The notes: generated by a model not told the origin, from the letters alone. A stretch of DNA of 64,000 nucleotides from Mycoplana dimorpha (GCF_003046475.1 NZ_PZZZ01000007.1:124001-188000), one strand, 5' to 3'; counted from the first letter of the stretch, positions 1 through 10,219 are shown. Numbers and translations: made by a program.

Positions 1-561
1 CAGGCGCTGCGCCGCGATCCGCGCGCGTCACTGCTTGCCGGCGAGCCCGGCAAGGGTGACCCCCTCGCCCATCCTCGGCTGACGGTGATCACCGGCGCCA
101 AAGAGGTGGAGCGTGACAGCGACCGGCACCGGCGTATCCGCGAGCGATTCGTCCGCCGCCATCCGAAGGCCAGGCTCTACGTCGACTTTCCCGATTTCAC
201 TTTCTTCCGGCTCGAGCCGCTCCGGGCCAATTTGAACGGCGGCTTCGGCAAGGCCTATGTGCTGACCGCCGACGACCTCCTGATTCGCTCGCCGGCGGGC
301 GAGGCGCTGGCGGCGCAAGAGGCGGGCGCGATCGAGCACATGAATACCGATCACGCCGAGGCAGCCGGCCTCTACGCGCGCCATTTTTGCGGCGCCAGGG
401 AGGGAGACTGGGTCATCGCCGGCATCGACGCCGCCGGGATCGACCTCTCCGCCGGTGATCGGCTTGAGCGCCTTGATTTTCCTGAAGAACTTTCCGACCC
501 GACGGAACTGCGGTCTGTACTGGCCGACCTTTTGCGTCAGGCGCGGGCGGAGAAAACGTAG
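1..561 (+). CDS. HugZ-type heme/flavin-fold protein, C-terminal part (5' end outside window)
   Basis: The reading frame is open from the first base, so the gene starts upstream of the window; about 186 residues are visible. The first part (PGKGDPLAHPRLT, then a helix with RFVRRHPKARLYVDFPDF) resembles the split-barrel pyridoxamine-phosphate-oxidase fold of HugZ heme-utilisation proteins. The last 75 residues, starting at IEHMNTDHAEAAGLYA, match the DUF2470 domain that commonly closes these proteins. Family members bind heme and help release iron from it in the cytoplasm; that role is inferred from the family. The next gene, on the same strand, is an ArsR-type regulator 105 bases downstream. 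Whether the full N-terminal barrel is intact cannot be seen. Confidence 0.75.
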   Translation, partial: QALRRDPRASLLAGEPGKGDPLAHPRLTVITGAKEVERDSDRHRRIRERFVRRHPKARLYVDFPDFTFFRLEPLRANLNGGFGKAYVLTADDLLIRSPAGEALAAQEAGAIEHMNTDHAEAAGLYARHFCGAREGDWVIAGIDAAGIDLSAGDRLERLDFPEELSDPTELRSVLADLLRQARAEKT

Positions 562-665
562 AGCCCTGCGTCGGCCCACCCCCAATTTCTGGCTCTTGAT
601 GTGTTTGGTTTTGTTTATATGCTAACAGTCACAGAGTACGGCACCGCACATATAGAATTGATTTC

Positions 666-1019
666 ATGACGGAGTTTCGAATGGACGCTTTTTCAAGTGA
701 CGAACAGGCTCGGGCCGAGGTCGCAACGAACCTTCTCTCTGCAATGGCCAATCCAAAGCGCCTGCTCATCCTGAAGGTGCTCGTCCGCGGAGAAATTGCC
801 GTCGGCGCTCTCGCCGTGAAGGTCGGGTTGAGCCAGTCCGCCTTGTCTCAGCACCTTTCCAAGCTTCGTGCGCAAAACCTCGTCTCCACGCGGCGGGATG
901 CCCAGACGATCTACTATTCCAGCAAGTCGAACGCCGTTCTGACAATCCTCGGCGCCCTCGACTCACTCTATGGCGAACAGACGGCCACCGAGCCGACGCA
1001 ACTGCGCCGTTACGCCTGA
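666..1019 (+). CDS. nolR: NolR-like ArsR-family transcriptional regulator
   Basis: This 117-residue protein is a small winged-helix DNA-binding regulator. The core LLSAMANPKRLLIL is followed by the recognition helix VGLSQSALSQHLSKLRAQNL and the wing VSTRRDAQTIYYSS, which agree closely with rhizobial NolR as I remember it. NolR represses nodulation genes and affects growth and symbiotic functions in Sinorhizobium and Rhizobium; it lacks metal-binding cysteines, and none are seen here. The start is uncertain: ATG at 666 keeps the FRM sequence found in NolR, but the only good Shine-Dalgarno (GGAG) precedes ATG 681. I saw no clean NolR box in the 100 bases upstream. A strong terminator follows the gene. 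Confidence 0.8.
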   Translation: MTEFRMDAFSSDEQARAEVATNLLSAMANPKRLLILKVLVRGEIAVGALAVKVGLSQSALSQHLSKLRAQNLVSTRRDAQTIYYSSKSNAVLTILGALDSLYGEQTATEPTQLRRYA

Positions 1020-1037
1020 ACGCGATGAAGCCTTCGA

Positions 1038-1075
1038 AACGCCCCGCGGGTCTCCCAACCGCGGGGCGTTTTCTT
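1038..1075 (+). terminator. Rho-independent terminator after the nolR-like gene
   Basis: A perfect 12-bp stem (AACGCCCCGCGG at 1038-1049 with its complement at 1059-1070) encloses a 9-base loop and runs into TTTTCTTTT. It lies 18 bases after the nolR stop codon and before the convergent hydrolase gene. Confidence 0.9.
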
Positions 1076-1096
1076 TTGGCCCGATCAACCTGAACA

Positions 1097-1936
1097 CTAG
1101 CCCTCGAAAAAGGCCAGAAGGTCAGCGTTGATGATGTCGGCATGGGTGGTCGCCATGCCGTGCGGTAGTCCTTCATAGACCTTCAGCGTACCGTTCTTCA
1201 GAAGCTTGGCCGACAGCAGCGCCGAATCGGCGATCGGCACGATCTGGTCGTCGTCGCCGTGCATGACGAGGACCGGCACGTCAATCGCCTTCAGGTCTTC
1301 CGTGAAGTCCGTTTCCGAAAACGCCTTGATGCAATCGTAATGAGCCTTGGTTCCGCCCATCATGCCTTGGCGCCACCAGTTCTGGATGACCCCTTCGGAA
1401 ACCTGGGCACCGGGACGGTTGTAGCCGTAGAATGGCCCGGCCGGCACGTCGCGGAAGAACTGGGCGCGATTGGCGGCAAGGGCGGCGCGGAATCCGTCGA
1501 AGACTTCGAGCGGCAGGCCGCCGGGGTTCTCTTCCGACTTGAGCATGATCGGCGGCACGGCGCCCATCAGAACTGCCTTGGCAACGCGGCCATTGCCGCC
1601 ATGCCGCGCCACATACCGGGCAACTTCGCCGCCGCCGGTCGAGTGGCCGACATGGATGGCGTTGCTCAGGTGGATATGGTTTGCGAGCTCTGCAACGTCG
1701 GCGGCGTAGGTATCCATTTCATTGCCGGTTTCGGTCTGGCTCGAGCGGCCATGCCCCCGTCGGTCATGGGCGATCACGCGAAACCCGTGGTGCAGGAAGA
1801 ACAGCATCTGCGCGTCCCAGTCGTCCGACGACAGCGGCCAGCCGTGGTGAAACACGACCGCCTGGGCGTCCTCCGGTCCCCAATCCTTGTAGAAGATCTG
1901 GGTACCGTCCTTCGTGGTGATGAAGCTGCTGGTCAT
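1097..1936 (-). CDS. Alpha/beta hydrolase (chloroperoxidase/arylesterase-like)
   Basis: A 279-residue serine hydrolase. The oxyanion-hole motif HHGWP, nucleophile elbow GHSTGGG, acid region HGDDDQIVP and catalytic histidine in LPHGMATTH are all present in the right order. This subgroup is usually named non-heme chloroperoxidase, but most members are esterases or lactonases, so the substrate is unknown. The start at 1936 ([11 protein letters not shown]) is chosen because the protein family begins there and AAGGACG lies upstream; a longer frame to 2077 adds 47 residues of non-conserved sequence. The gene converges with the nolR-like gene and diverges from adenine deaminase. Confidence 0.88.
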   Translation of the reverse strand: MTSSFITTKDGTQIFYKDWGPEDAQAVVFHHGWPLSSDDWDAQMLFFLHHGFRVIAHDRRGHGRSSQTETGNEMDTYAADVAELANHIHLSNAIHVGHSTGGGEVARYVARHGGNGRVAKAVLMGAVPPIMLKSEENPGGLPLEVFDGFRAALAANRAQFFRDVPAGPFYGYNRPGAQVSEGVIQNWWRQGMMGGTKAHYDCIKAFSETDFTEDLKAIDVPVLVMHGDDDQIVPIADSALLSAKLLKNGTLKVYEGLPHGMATTHADIINADLLAFFEG

Positions 1937-2148
1937 GGTCGCTCGTCCTTTCGAAACTGCTGTTTGAATGACTGCGAAAACGGAAGGCGCCCGCATAAGC
2001 GATGGAAGGGCCCCGCGCCGGCCATACATGGTACCGTAGCCGCTCGCTCTGTTGAAGCGCTCGGCAGAACCGGCCAACGGCGGTTCAAACCTCCCCTTTC
2101 CGCCGCGTCGCGGCTAGACTTGGCCTTTCAACGGATTCGGAGCATGCC

Positions 2149-3846
2149 ATGACCTCTCGCCTCGAAACCCTCATCGACCAGGGCACCGGCCGCGAGCCCG
2201 CCGACATCGTGCTGAAGGGCGGCCGGTTCTTCGACCTCGTCACCGGCGAACTCGTCGCCTCCGACATCGCCATTTGCGGCGAGCGCATCGTCGGCACCTG
2301 CGAAGCCTACACGGGGCGTGAGGAGATCGACATCTCCGGGCGCATCGTCGTGCCCGGTTTCATCGACACCCACCTGCACATCGAATCCTCGCTCGTCACC
2401 CCGCACGAGTTCGACCGCTGCGTGCTGCCGCTCGGCATCACGACGGCGATCTGCGATCCGCACGAGATCGCCAACGTGCTCGGCACCGAGGGCATCCGCT
2501 ACTTTCTCGATTCAGCCGAGCAGACGATCATGGACATCCGGGTGCAGCTCTCCAGCTGCGTGCCGGCCACGCATCTGGAGACCTCCGGCGCCGACCTGCC
2601 GGTCGGACGGCTGCTGCCGTTCCGCAACCACCCGAAAGTGATCGGGCTTGCCGAATTCATGAACTTTCCGGGCGTGATCGCCAAGGACCCGACCTGTCTC
2701 GCCAAGCTGGAGGCGTTCCAGGGTGGGCATATCGACGGCCACGCGCCGCTTCTTTCCGGCCGCGACCTCAACGGCTATCTCGCCACCGGCATCCGCACCG
2801 ACCATGAATGCACAAGCGCGGAAGAGGCGCTGGAGAAGATCAGGAAGGGCATGCACATCCTGATACGCGAGGGCTCTGTATCGAAGGACCTGCTGGCGCT
2901 CCTGCCGCTGATCACCGAACGGCTCTCGCCCTTCATCGCGCTCTGCACCGACGACCGCAATCCGCTCGACATCGCCGAACAGGGCCATCTCGACCACATG
3001 ATCCGCACCGCGATCGCCCACGGCCGGTCGCCGCTCGCCGTCTACCGCGCCGCCTCCATCTCCGCAGCCCGCGCCTTCGGGCTCAGCGACCGCGGCCTGA
3101 TCGCGCCCGGCTGGCGTGCCGACCTCGTGGTGATCGACACGCTGGAGGAGTGCCGCGCCGAAATGGTCTTCTCAGTCGGCCGTCGCGTCACCGACGCGCT
3201 GTTTGCAAGCCGCAACCCCGTCGCCCCGGTGGGCCTCGACAGCGTCAAGGCGCGACCGGTCAAGGCAGCACATTTCGCAGTGCCCGTCACCGAAGGCGAA
3301 GTTCCGGTGATCGGCGTGGTGCCGGGCCGGATCATCACCGAGCACCGCCGCTATCACCTCCCGGCCAAGGGCAACGAGACGGCGGTCGACCTTTCCCGTG
3401 ACATCGTCAAGGTCGCCGTGATCGAGCGGCACGGCAAGAACGGCAACCACGCCAACGGCTTCGTCCAGGGTTTCGGGTTGAAGAAGGGCGCGATCGCCTC
3501 GACGGTCGGCCACGACAGCCACAACATCTGCGTCGTCGGCGTCGACGAGGACGACATGGCCATGGCCGCCAACAGGCTCGGCGAGATCGGCGGCGGCTTC
3601 GTCGTCGTCGCCGACGGCAAGGTGACGGGCGAGATCGCCCTGCCCGTTGCCGGCCTGATGAGCCTGGAGCCCTACGAGACGGTGCGCGACACGCTGCACC
3701 ACCTGCGCAAGTCAGCCCTTGCACTCGGCGCCACCCTGGAGGAACCGTTCCTGCAACTCGCCTTCCTGCCACTGCCGGTCATCCCGCACCTGAAGATTTC
3801 CGACCGCGGCATGGTCGACGTCGACCGGTTCGCGCTGATCGGGTGA
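2149..3846 (+). CDS. ade: Adenine deaminase
   Basis: This 565-residue amidohydrolase converts adenine to hypoxanthine and ammonia in the cytoplasm and feeds purine salvage or catabolism. The metal-binding motif DTHLHIESS, the [11 protein letters not shown] segment, HAPLLSG and CTDDRNPLD are characteristic of the Ade family, as is the C-terminal domain with [19 protein letters not shown]. Length fits bacterial Ade (about 560-600 residues). The gene stands alone, divergent from a hydrolase, while the other purine-degradation genes lie 23 kb further on. A toxin-antitoxin pair begins about 50 bases after its stop. Confidence 0.93.
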   Translation: MTSRLETLIDQGTGREPADIVLKGGRFFDLVTGELVASDIAICGERIVGTCEAYTGREEIDISGRIVVPGFIDTHLHIESSLVTPHEFDRCVLPLGITTAICDPHEIANVLGTEGIRYFLDSAEQTIMDIRVQLSSCVPATHLETSGADLPVGRLLPFRNHPKVIGLAEFMNFPGVIAKDPTCLAKLEAFQGGHIDGHAPLLSGRDLNGYLATGIRTDHECTSAEEALEKIRKGMHILIREGSVSKDLLALLPLITERLSPFIALCTDDRNPLDIAEQGHLDHMIRTAIAHGRSPLAVYRAASISAARAFGLSDRGLIAPGWRADLVVIDTLEECRAEMVFSVGRRVTDALFASRNPVAPVGLDSVKARPVKAAHFAVPVTEGEVPVIGVVPGRIITEHRRYHLPAKGNETAVDLSRDIVKVAVIERHGKNGNHANGFVQGFGLKKGAIASTVGHDSHNICVVGVDEDDMAMAANRLGEIGGGFVVVADGKVTGEIALPVAGLMSLEPYETVRDTLHHLRKSALALGATLEEPFLQLAFLPLPVIPHLKISDRGMVDVDRFALIG

Positions 3847-3899
3847 GACAGCTTGGCAGGCACCAGGCGATCGCTTATCTAGAAACTGGAGGACTTCAA

Positions 3900-4103
3900 A
3901 TGTCCAAGCTGAAGCAGATCGAAAGAAGCGTGACCGAACTCGACGCCGACGAGTTCAAGGCGTTTACCCTATGGTTCGAGAGGCTGCAGGCGGAGCGTTG
4001 GGATCAGCAGTTGGAGCGGGATGCCCGTAGCGACGGCGCCCTGGATCGCTTGGCGGACCAGGCCCTGAAGGACCACCGCGCCCGACGGACCAGTCGTCTT
4101 TGA
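3900..4103 (+). CDS. Probable antitoxin of a RelE/ParE-type toxin-antitoxin pair
   Basis: A 67-residue acidic and basic mixed protein beginning MSKLKQIERSVTELDADEF, with a WFERLQAERWDQQLERDA helix and a basic tail. I do not recognise a named antitoxin domain with certainty, but the size, charge and position directly before a RelE-type toxin fit. GGAGGA lies ahead of ATG 3900, a strong ribosome site. The stop TGA (4101-4103) overlaps the TTG start of the toxin, giving a TTGA coupling. Confidence 0.65.
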   Translation: MSKLKQIERSVTELDADEFKAFTLWFERLQAERWDQQLERDARSDGALDRLADQALKDHRARRTSRL

Positions 4104-4357
4104 GGCACCATCACGCAAGTCCCTCGTTCTGGCGCGCCTACAATGCGCTTCCCACACATGTTCGTAAGCTGGCCGATCAGAATTTCGAGATTTTGAAAGC
4201 TGATCCGAAGCATCCGTCCCTGCATCTGAAGCAAGTGGGCCGCTTCTGGTCAGTCCGTGTTGGAATCTCGTGGCGTGCGCTTGCTGTTGCCGATGGAGAC
4301 GACCTCATCTGGTTCTGGATCGGCAGCCACGCCGATTACGATAAGCTTGTAGGCTAG
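4100..4357 (+). CDS. RelE/ParE-type toxin
   Basis: An 85-residue protein with the small RelE/ParE fold: an N-terminal helical pair (SPSFWRAYNALPTHVRKLAD) then a beta sheet with HLKQVGRFWSVRVGISWRAL and a final WFWIGSHADYDKL. Members either cleave mRNA on ribosomes or poison gyrase; which applies cannot be told. It starts at TTG 4100, inside the last codons of the antitoxin, so its translation probably depends on ribosomes finishing that gene. Such a weak coupled start keeps toxin below antitoxin. Confidence 0.72.
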   Translation: MRHHHASPSFWRAYNALPTHVRKLADQNFEILKADPKHPSLHLKQVGRFWSVRVGISWRALAVADGDDLIWFWIGSHADYDKLVG

Positions 4358-4375
4358 GCGGCGCCGCCTGATCGC

Positions 4376-6022
4376 TCACGGCAGCCTGCCGCAAAACGCG
4401 TCGAGTCCGCCGAGCTTGACGATGCCATCGTCCAGTGCCGGCGCAAAGCCGGGCATGTGCACGGGCTCGACCTCTTGCAGATGCTTCGGCATTGAGAACG
4501 GCACTGGTTCGCGTGTCAGATTGAAGACGAAGAACAGCCTCTCGTTGCCCTTCTCGCGCGTGAAGGCCAGGACGTCCTGGTTGGAAGGCAGGAAGGCCAT
4601 CTCGCCGTCGCGCAGGGTTGCGTGCGCGCGGCGAAAGGCGAGCGTCTCGCGATAGTGGTTGAGCACAGAGCCCGCCACCTTCTCCTGGGCGTCCACCGCC
4701 AGCCGCGCCTGTTCCTCCGGCACCGGCAGCCAGGGCCGGCCGAGCGTGAAACCGGCATGGGGCGCGTCGGCTTTCCAGGGCATCGGCGTGCGGCAACCGT
4801 CACGGCCCTTGAAGGCCGGCCAGAAGCGGATGCCGTAGGGATCGCGCAGGTCCTCGTATTCGAGCTCGGCCTCGGGCAGCCCGAGTTCCTCGCCCTGATA
4901 AAGACAGATGCTGCCGCGCAGCGTCGACAGCAGCGTGATCGCCAGCTTGGCGATGCGATCACGTTCCTCGGGCGTCTCGGCGAAGCGGCTGACGTGACGT
5001 ACCACATCATGGTTGGAGAAGGCCCAGCACACCCAGCCGTCGGTTACCAGCCTTTGGAAGCTCTCCACGCACCCACGGATGTGTTTTGCCGTAAAGTCCG
5101 GATGCAGCAGGTCGAAGGTGTAGCACATGTGCAGCTTGTCGCCGCCGCTCGTGTATTCCGCCAGCGTCTTCAGCGACCGGGTGCCGTCGCCGACCTCCCC
5201 CACCGTCGCCCGGTCGTCGTATTCGTCCAGCAGCGCTCGCACCCTTTTCAGGAAGCCGAGGTTCTCAGGCTGCGTCTTGTCGTGGCGATGCGATTGCATG
5301 CCGTAGGGATTTGTGTCGGGCGCGTCGAGCCCGGCCGCCTCACTATCCGGCTCACGTGGCGGGTTGTCCCTCAGCTTCGCGTCGTGGAAGTAGTAATTGA
5401 CGGTATCGAGCCGAAAGCCGTCGACGCCGCGGTCGAGCCAGAAGCGCATGACCTTGAGCATCACCTCCTGGACGGCAGGGTTATGGAAATTGAGGTCGGG
5501 CTGGGAGGTCAGGAAGTTGTGCATGTAATACTGCCGGCGCACGCCGTCCCACTCCCACGCCGGGCCGCCGAAGACCGAAAGCCAGTTGTTCGGCGCCGTC
5601 CCGTCCTTCTTCGGCTCGGCCCAGACGTACCAGTCGGCCCTGTCGTTGTCGCGGCTCGACCGACTCTCCTTGAACCAGGGGTGCTGGTCGGAGGTATGTG
5701 AGATCACCTGATCGATGATGACCTTCAACCCCAGGCGGTGCGCCTCGCCGAGCATTTCGTCGAAGTCCGAGAGCGTGCCGAACATCGGATCGACGTCGCA
5801 ATAATCGGAGACGTCATAGCCCATGTCGGCCATCGGCGACTTGAAGAACGGTGAAAGCCAGATGGCGTCCACGCCTAGCGATGCGATATGTGCCAGCCGC
5901 TCGCGGATCCCCTTAAGGTCGCCGACGCCGTCGCCGGTCGTGTCCTGGAAGGACCGCGGGTAGACCTGGTAGATCACCGCGCCGCGCCACCAGTCGCCAG
6001 CGGCCTTCTGCAAAGCGGACAT
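4376..6022 (-). CDS. Alpha-glucosidase, glycoside hydrolase family 13
   Basis: This 548-residue enzyme hydrolyses terminal alpha-glucosidic bonds of small sugars. GH13 landmarks are visible: DQVISHTSDQHPWF (region I), GFRLDTVNYY with the nucleophile Asp (region II), VGEVGDG with the acid/base Glu (region III) and FSNHDVVRH (region IV), then QGEELGLPEAELEYEDLRDP. It resembles rhizobial AglA, but the usual aglEFGK transporter genes are not beside it. No signal peptide is seen, so it should act on imported sugars such as sucrose, maltose or trehalose. Start 6022 (MSALQKAAGDWWRGAV) fits the family; a longer frame reaching 6256 overlaps the divergent gene and is not supported. Confidence 0.88.
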   Translation of the reverse strand: MSALQKAAGDWWRGAVIYQVYPRSFQDTTGDGVGDLKGIRERLAHIASLGVDAIWLSPFFKSPMADMGYDVSDYCDVDPMFGTLSDFDEMLGEAHRLGLKVIIDQVISHTSDQHPWFKESRSSRDNDRADWYVWAEPKKDGTAPNNWLSVFGGPAWEWDGVRRQYYMHNFLTSQPDLNFHNPAVQEVMLKVMRFWLDRGVDGFRLDTVNYYFHDAKLRDNPPREPDSEAAGLDAPDTNPYGMQSHRHDKTQPENLGFLKRVRALLDEYDDRATVGEVGDGTRSLKTLAEYTSGGDKLHMCYTFDLLHPDFTAKHIRGCVESFQRLVTDGWVCWAFSNHDVVRHVSRFAETPEERDRIAKLAITLLSTLRGSICLYQGEELGLPEAELEYEDLRDPYGIRFWPAFKGRDGCRTPMPWKADAPHAGFTLGRPWLPVPEEQARLAVDAQEKVAGSVLNHYRETLAFRRAHATLRDGEMAFLPSNQDVLAFTREKGNERLFFVFNLTREPVPFSMPKHLQEVEPVHMPGFAPALDDGIVKLGGLDAFCGRLP

Positions 6023-6203
6023 TCGACGCCCCCCGGAAGATGATCGTCCATCATGTGTAGCGGGGAGCGCGGCTGACGTAAACGGGCGGCCGGGTGACGA
6101 GCGGGTCAATCGCAACGCTCGAGCGTCCGGCGCGGTTGACGCGCACGGCATCGGAACGGATGATGTCGCCGATCCAAGCCGCATTGGAGCAGGAGACCTC
6201 CAC

Positions 6204-7211
6204 ATGTCCGACCGCACGGTTACGCTGACCCTGCCGGAAGCCACGACCCTGGCCACCTCGGCGCTGCTGCGGGCCGGGGCAAGCGAGGCGCTCGCCCGCT
6301 CCCTGGCAAGGGCGGTCGTCGATGCCGAAGCGGCCGGAAAGCAGGCGATCGGCCTGGCCCACCTGCCCGACTATCTGGACGCGCTCGCCTGCGGGCGCAT
6401 CGACGGTGATGCCGAACCGCTGATCACCTCACCAATCCCGGCGCTGGTGAGATGCGACTGTCGCGGCGGCATCGCCCAGCTCGGCTTCGACCGAGCCTTT
6501 GACGACCTGGTGGCGAAGGCCAGCAGCTTCGGCGTCACCCTCTATGCCTCGCAGAACAGCTTCACGACCGGGGAGCTGGGATGGTATGCCGTCCGCCTCG
6601 CCGAGGCCGGACTGGTCGCACTCGCCGCCACCAACGGGCCGGCCCTGATTGCCGGCGGCGGCAGCAGGAAGCCGATCTACTGCACCAACCCGCTCGCCTT
6701 CGCGGCCCCGCGCGCCGATGGACCGCCGCTCCTGATCGACCAGGCCTCGAGCGCCACCGCCTTCGTCAAGGTCCGGCAGGCGGCCGAACGGGACGAGCCG
6801 ATCCCCGAAGGCTGGGCGCTGGATGCCGACGGCAATCCGACGACCGACCCGCAGGCGGCGATCGGCGGCGCCCTGCTGGCCTTCGGCGGGGCGCGCGGCG
6901 CCAACATCGCGTTGATGGTCGAGGTCCTCGCGGCCGGCCTGACGGGTGCCAACTGGTCACTGGACGCGCCGGACTTCCGGGCCGGGAGCGACAATCCGGG
7001 CGCCGGCCTGCTCATCATCGCCATCGCGCCACAGCTCGTCGCCGGCGACTTCGAGAGCCGCCTTGCCCGGCAACTGAAACGCCTGTCGCGCGACTACGGC
7101 GTCCATGTCCCGGGAGAAGCCCGTCAATCGGCAAGACAACGCGCCGACAGCGCCGGCATCACCTTGCCGGTGGCGCTCTTTGACAGTATCACCTCGTTCC
7201 GACGCAGATAG
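6204..7211 (+). CDS. Ldh-family (malate/L-lactate/ureidoglycolate type) NAD(P)-dependent oxidoreductase
   Basis: A 335-residue member of the Ldh_2 family, an NAD(P)-dependent fold unrelated to classical Rossmann lactate dehydrogenases. The segments GIAQLGFDRAFDDL, NGPALIAGGGSRKPIYCTNP and FAAP, and a late NPGAGLLIIAI, are family hallmarks. Substrates in the family include malate, ureidoglycolate, 2,3-diketogulonate and delta-1-piperideine-2-carboxylate, so the reaction is not decided by sequence. It sits 12 bases before the KDG kinase gene and is probably cotranscribed, which suggests a sugar-acid substrate. AGGAG precedes the ATG. Confidence 0.8.
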   Translation: MSDRTVTLTLPEATTLATSALLRAGASEALARSLARAVVDAEAAGKQAIGLAHLPDYLDALACGRIDGDAEPLITSPIPALVRCDCRGGIAQLGFDRAFDDLVAKASSFGVTLYASQNSFTTGELGWYAVRLAEAGLVALAATNGPALIAGGGSRKPIYCTNPLAFAAPRADGPPLLIDQASSATAFVKVRQAAERDEPIPEGWALDADGNPTTDPQAAIGGALLAFGGARGANIALMVEVLAAGLTGANWSLDAPDFRAGSDNPGAGLLIIAIAPQLVAGDFESRLARQLKRLSRDYGVHVPGEARQSARQRADSAGITLPVALFDSITSFRRR

Positions 7212-7223
7212 GAGGCGGCAGGA

Positions 7224-8132
7224 ATGGCGGGACGGCTACTGTCCATCGGCGAATGCATGGTCGAATTGCGGCAGGCCGGCGGCGACCTGCTGCGAAAGGG
7301 CTTTGCGGGCGACACCTTCAACACCGCATACTACGCGCGCCTGTTCCTGCCCGCGGACTGGTCCGTTGACTATTTCACCGCGGTCGGCACCGATCCCATC
7401 TCCGACGAATTGCTCGCCTTTGCCGAGGGGCACGGGGTGGGAACCGGACGCATCGTCCGGATCGAGGGCCGTTCGCCGGGCCTTTACATGATCCACCTGA
7501 AGGACGGCGAGCGCAGCTTCTCCTACTGGCGCTCGGCCTCGGCGGCCAGGCTGCTGGCGCGTGATGGCGATCGACTGCGTGCCGCGATCGAGGCCTCCGA
7601 CGTCATCGCCTTTTCCGGCATAACGCTGGCGATCCTGCCGGCCGAAGACGTTGAAACGCTCCTCTCCGAACTTCGCCGCGCCAAGGCTTCCGGCAAGCTG
7701 GTCGCCTTCGATCCCAACATTCGCCCCCGCCTGTGGGACAGCGCCGAGCGAATGCGCGCCACGATCAGCGACGGCGCGCGTGCAGCAAGCCTGGTCATGC
7801 CGGGTTTCGATGACGAGGTTACGCATTTCGGCGATGCCTCGATCGACGCGACGATCGACCGCTACCGCATGCTCGGCACCGCCAACATCGTGCTCAAGGA
7901 CGGCGGCAACGGCATAACCCTTGCCTTCGGTGACGAACGGACCCACGTGCCGTCGGCAAAGGTCGAGACAATCGTCGATACGACCAGCGCCGGCGACAGC
8001 TTCAACGGTGCCTTCCTGGCCCGCCTTGCCACCGGTGCAGATCCGCAGCCGGCCGCGCGCTTCGCGGCTGAGGTCGCCGCCGCCGTCATCCAGCACCACG
8101 GCGCGTTGGTTCCCCGCCATAAGCTGCCCTGA
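7224..8132 (+). CDS. kdgK: 2-keto-3-deoxygluconate kinase (PfkB family)
   Basis: A 302-residue ribokinase-family sugar kinase. The N-terminal SIGECMVEL, the GDTFNTAYYARL segment, AFDPNIRPRLW and the C-terminal signature DTTSAGDSFNGAF with the catalytic Asp are diagnostic; the combination matches KdgK, which makes KDPG for the Entner-Doudoroff aldolase. GGAGGC lies before ATG 7224. The preceding dehydrogenase is 12 bases away, so both probably process a sugar acid. Other PfkB kinases with related substrates remain possible. Confidence 0.87.
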   Translation: MAGRLLSIGECMVELRQAGGDLLRKGFAGDTFNTAYYARLFLPADWSVDYFTAVGTDPISDELLAFAEGHGVGTGRIVRIEGRSPGLYMIHLKDGERSFSYWRSASAARLLARDGDRLRAAIEASDVIAFSGITLAILPAEDVETLLSELRRAKASGKLVAFDPNIRPRLWDSAERMRATISDGARAASLVMPGFDDEVTHFGDASIDATIDRYRMLGTANIVLKDGGNGITLAFGDERTHVPSAKVETIVDTTSAGDSFNGAFLARLATGADPQPAARFAAEVAAAVIQHHGALVPRHKLP

Positions 8133-8243
8133 GCAGCGCCCATCCTCGCGGTACTTTCTTCCCGCCAGCGGCTCTTTCAGGTTGCCGTCAGAAACGCACG
8201 GCACAAATTCCGGGCAACCGTTTCCATGGAAGGAAGAACGCCC

Positions 8244-8681
8244 ATGATACGTTTCACGCGTCTGCTTGCCGCTCCGGCCGTTGTAACCGCTCTGGCACTT
8301 TGCGCCACGCCATCCTTGGCGGCGACGACCCTCAACGTCACCGCTAGCGGCGAAGGCGGTGGTCCGATGGCGCTCAAACTGGATCAAGCCGAGATACCGG
8401 CGGGTCCGGCGACCATCGTGGTGCACAACGAAGCCATGTCCGAAGAGCACGAGGTGATCCTGGTGAAGCTCATCGAAGCAGACCAGAAGATCCCTTTGAA
8501 CGCCAAGAAGCACCGGGTCGACGAGGATAGCCTCGACAGCCTGGGCGAAGTGTCGGACCTCAAGCCTGGCGCCGACGGCAAGCTCGACGTCGACCTTAAG
8601 CCCGGCAACTACCTTCTGTTCTGCAATCTGAAAGGTCACTACGAAGCCGGGATGGCGGCGCGCCTGACGGTCACCCCGTAG
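8244..8681 (+). CDS. Secreted cupredoxin-like copper protein
   Basis: A 145-residue protein with a clear signal peptide (MIRFTRLLAAPAVVTALA, cleavage near SLAAT). The mature part has the cupredoxin beta-sandwich pattern with likely type I copper ligands: His in EEHEVILVK, then Cys, His and Met in LLFCNLKGHYEAGM. It should shuttle electrons or bind copper in the periplasm. The partner oxidase is not obvious here. AAGGAAG precedes ATG 8244, which favours it over ATG 8226. It follows kdgK by about 110 bases and converges with der. Confidence 0.8.
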   Translation: MIRFTRLLAAPAVVTALALCATPSLAATTLNVTASGEGGGPMALKLDQAEIPAGPATIVVHNEAMSEEHEVILVKLIEADQKIPLNAKKHRVDEDSLDSLGEVSDLKPGADGKLDVDLKPGNYLLFCNLKGHYEAGMAARLTVTP

Positions 8682-8750
8682 CCGCCGCCGGAGCGGCGAT
8701 GATCCCCGGCCGTCGCCGCTCCACGGTCGGCGCTGCCTCGGCGCCGGCCG

Positions 8751-10181
8751 TCAGCTCCGGCGCTTCTTCTTCGGCTCGAAGGGGTTTTCCGACGCCTTGA
8801 AGTGGATGCGGATCGGCACGCCCGGCAGGTCGAAGTCGTTGCGCAAGCCATTCATCAGATAGCGCACATAGGAGTCCGGCAGCGCCTCGGGGCGCGTGCA
8901 GGAGACCATGAAGCCCGGCGGGCGAGCCTTGACCTGCGTCATGTATTTCAGCTTCAGGCGGCGGCCCGAAACGGCCGGCGGCGGATGCTGGACCTGCTGC
9001 GACTCGAGCCAGCGGTTCAGCTTCGCCGTCGAAATGCGGCGGTTCCAGACGCGATCGGTGTCGATGATCGATTGCATCAGCTTGTCCAGCCCGCGGCCGG
9101 TCTGCCCCGAGATCGGCACGGCGCGGATGCCGCGCGCCTGCGGCAGCAGCCGCTCGGTCTTCTCCCGCAACTCCGCAAGGACCGCCTGCGGGTCCTCGAT
9201 CAGGTCCCACTTGTTGAAGGCGAGCACGGCCGCACGGCCCTCGCGCAGCACCAGGTCGACGATCTGCAGGTCCTGCTTCTCGAAGGGAATGGTGGCGTCG
9301 AAGACGATCACCACGGTCTCGGCGAAGCGGATCGCCCGCAGCGCATCGGCGACCGAAAGCTTTTCCAGCTTCTCCTGCACCTTCGCCTTGCGGCGCAGCC
9401 CGGCGGTGTCGAACATCTTGATGGTACGGCCGCGCCATTGCCATTCGACCGAGATGGAATCGCGCGTGATGCCGGCCTCCGGGCCGGTCAGCAGGCGGTC
9501 CTCGCCCAGGAAGCGATTGATCAGGGTCGATTTTCCGGCATTCGGCCGTCCGACGATCGCCACGCGCAGGGGCTTCGTCTCGTCATAGGCCGGCTCTTCC
9601 TCATCCTCGGCGGCCGCATCGTCGGCCGCCCGCGGAATGTCGACGTCGGTGACGGCCACGTCGTCCTTCGGCGGAAAGGCGCGGTCCTCGCCGATCGCCG
9701 CCACGATCGCGTCGCGCAGGTCGAGCATGCCCTGGCCGTGCTCGGCCGAAATGGGGGTCGGTTCGCCGAGGCCGAGCGTGAAGGCGTCATAGAAGCCGGC
9801 ATCGGAGCCGCGCGCCTCCGACTTGTTGGCAACCAGCACCACCGGCTTGCCATGCCGCCGCAGCATCTCGGCCAGCGCCTGGTCGACCGGGGTCAACCCG
9901 GTCTTGGCGTCGACGATGAACAGCGACAGGTCCGCCTCGTCGATCGCGGCCTCGGTCTGCGCGCGCATACGGCCTTGCAACGTCTCGGGCGCGGCCTCCT
10001 CCAGACCGGCGGTATCGACGACGCGGAAGCGCAGGTCGACCAGTTTCGCCTCGCCCGGCCGGCGGTCGCGGGTGACGCCCGGCGTGTCGTCGACGAGCGC
10101 CAGCTTCTTGCCGACCAGCCGGTTGAACAGCGTGGACTTGCCGACATTGGGGCGCCCGACAATGGCGACGGTAAAGCTCAT
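8751..10181 (-). CDS. der: Ribosome-assembly GTPase Der (EngA)
   Basis: This 476-residue protein has two tandem G domains, each with its P-loop (GRPNVGKST and GRPNAGKST), DTAG switch II and NKxD-type motif (NKSE in the first, NKWD in the second), then a KH-like C-terminal domain ending in a lysine-rich KKKRRS tail. Der binds the 50S subunit and is needed for its maturation. Between the G domains is an acidic linker ([17 protein letters not shown]). The start at 10181 fits the family. The YfgM-like gene lies 38 bases upstream on the same strand, the order seen in gammaproteobacteria but without bamB between them. Confidence 0.96.
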   Translation of the reverse strand: MSFTVAIVGRPNVGKSTLFNRLVGKKLALVDDTPGVTRDRRPGEAKLVDLRFRVVDTAGLEEAAPETLQGRMRAQTEAAIDEADLSLFIVDAKTGLTPVDQALAEMLRRHGKPVVLVANKSEARGSDAGFYDAFTLGLGEPTPISAEHGQGMLDLRDAIVAAIGEDRAFPPKDDVAVTDVDIPRAADDAAAEDEEEPAYDETKPLRVAIVGRPNAGKSTLINRFLGEDRLLTGPEAGITRDSISVEWQWRGRTIKMFDTAGLRRKAKVQEKLEKLSVADALRAIRFAETVVIVFDATIPFEKQDLQIVDLVLREGRAAVLAFNKWDLIEDPQAVLAELREKTERLLPQARGIRAVPISGQTGRGLDKLMQSIIDTDRVWNRRISTAKLNRWLESQQVQHPPPAVSGRRLKLKYMTQVKARPPGFMVSCTRPEALPDSYVRYLMNGLRNDFDLPGVPIRIHFKASENPFEPKKKRRS

Positions 10182-10219
10182 GGGACGTTCCGTTCCGGTC
10201 GAGCCGCGCGAACGCGGCG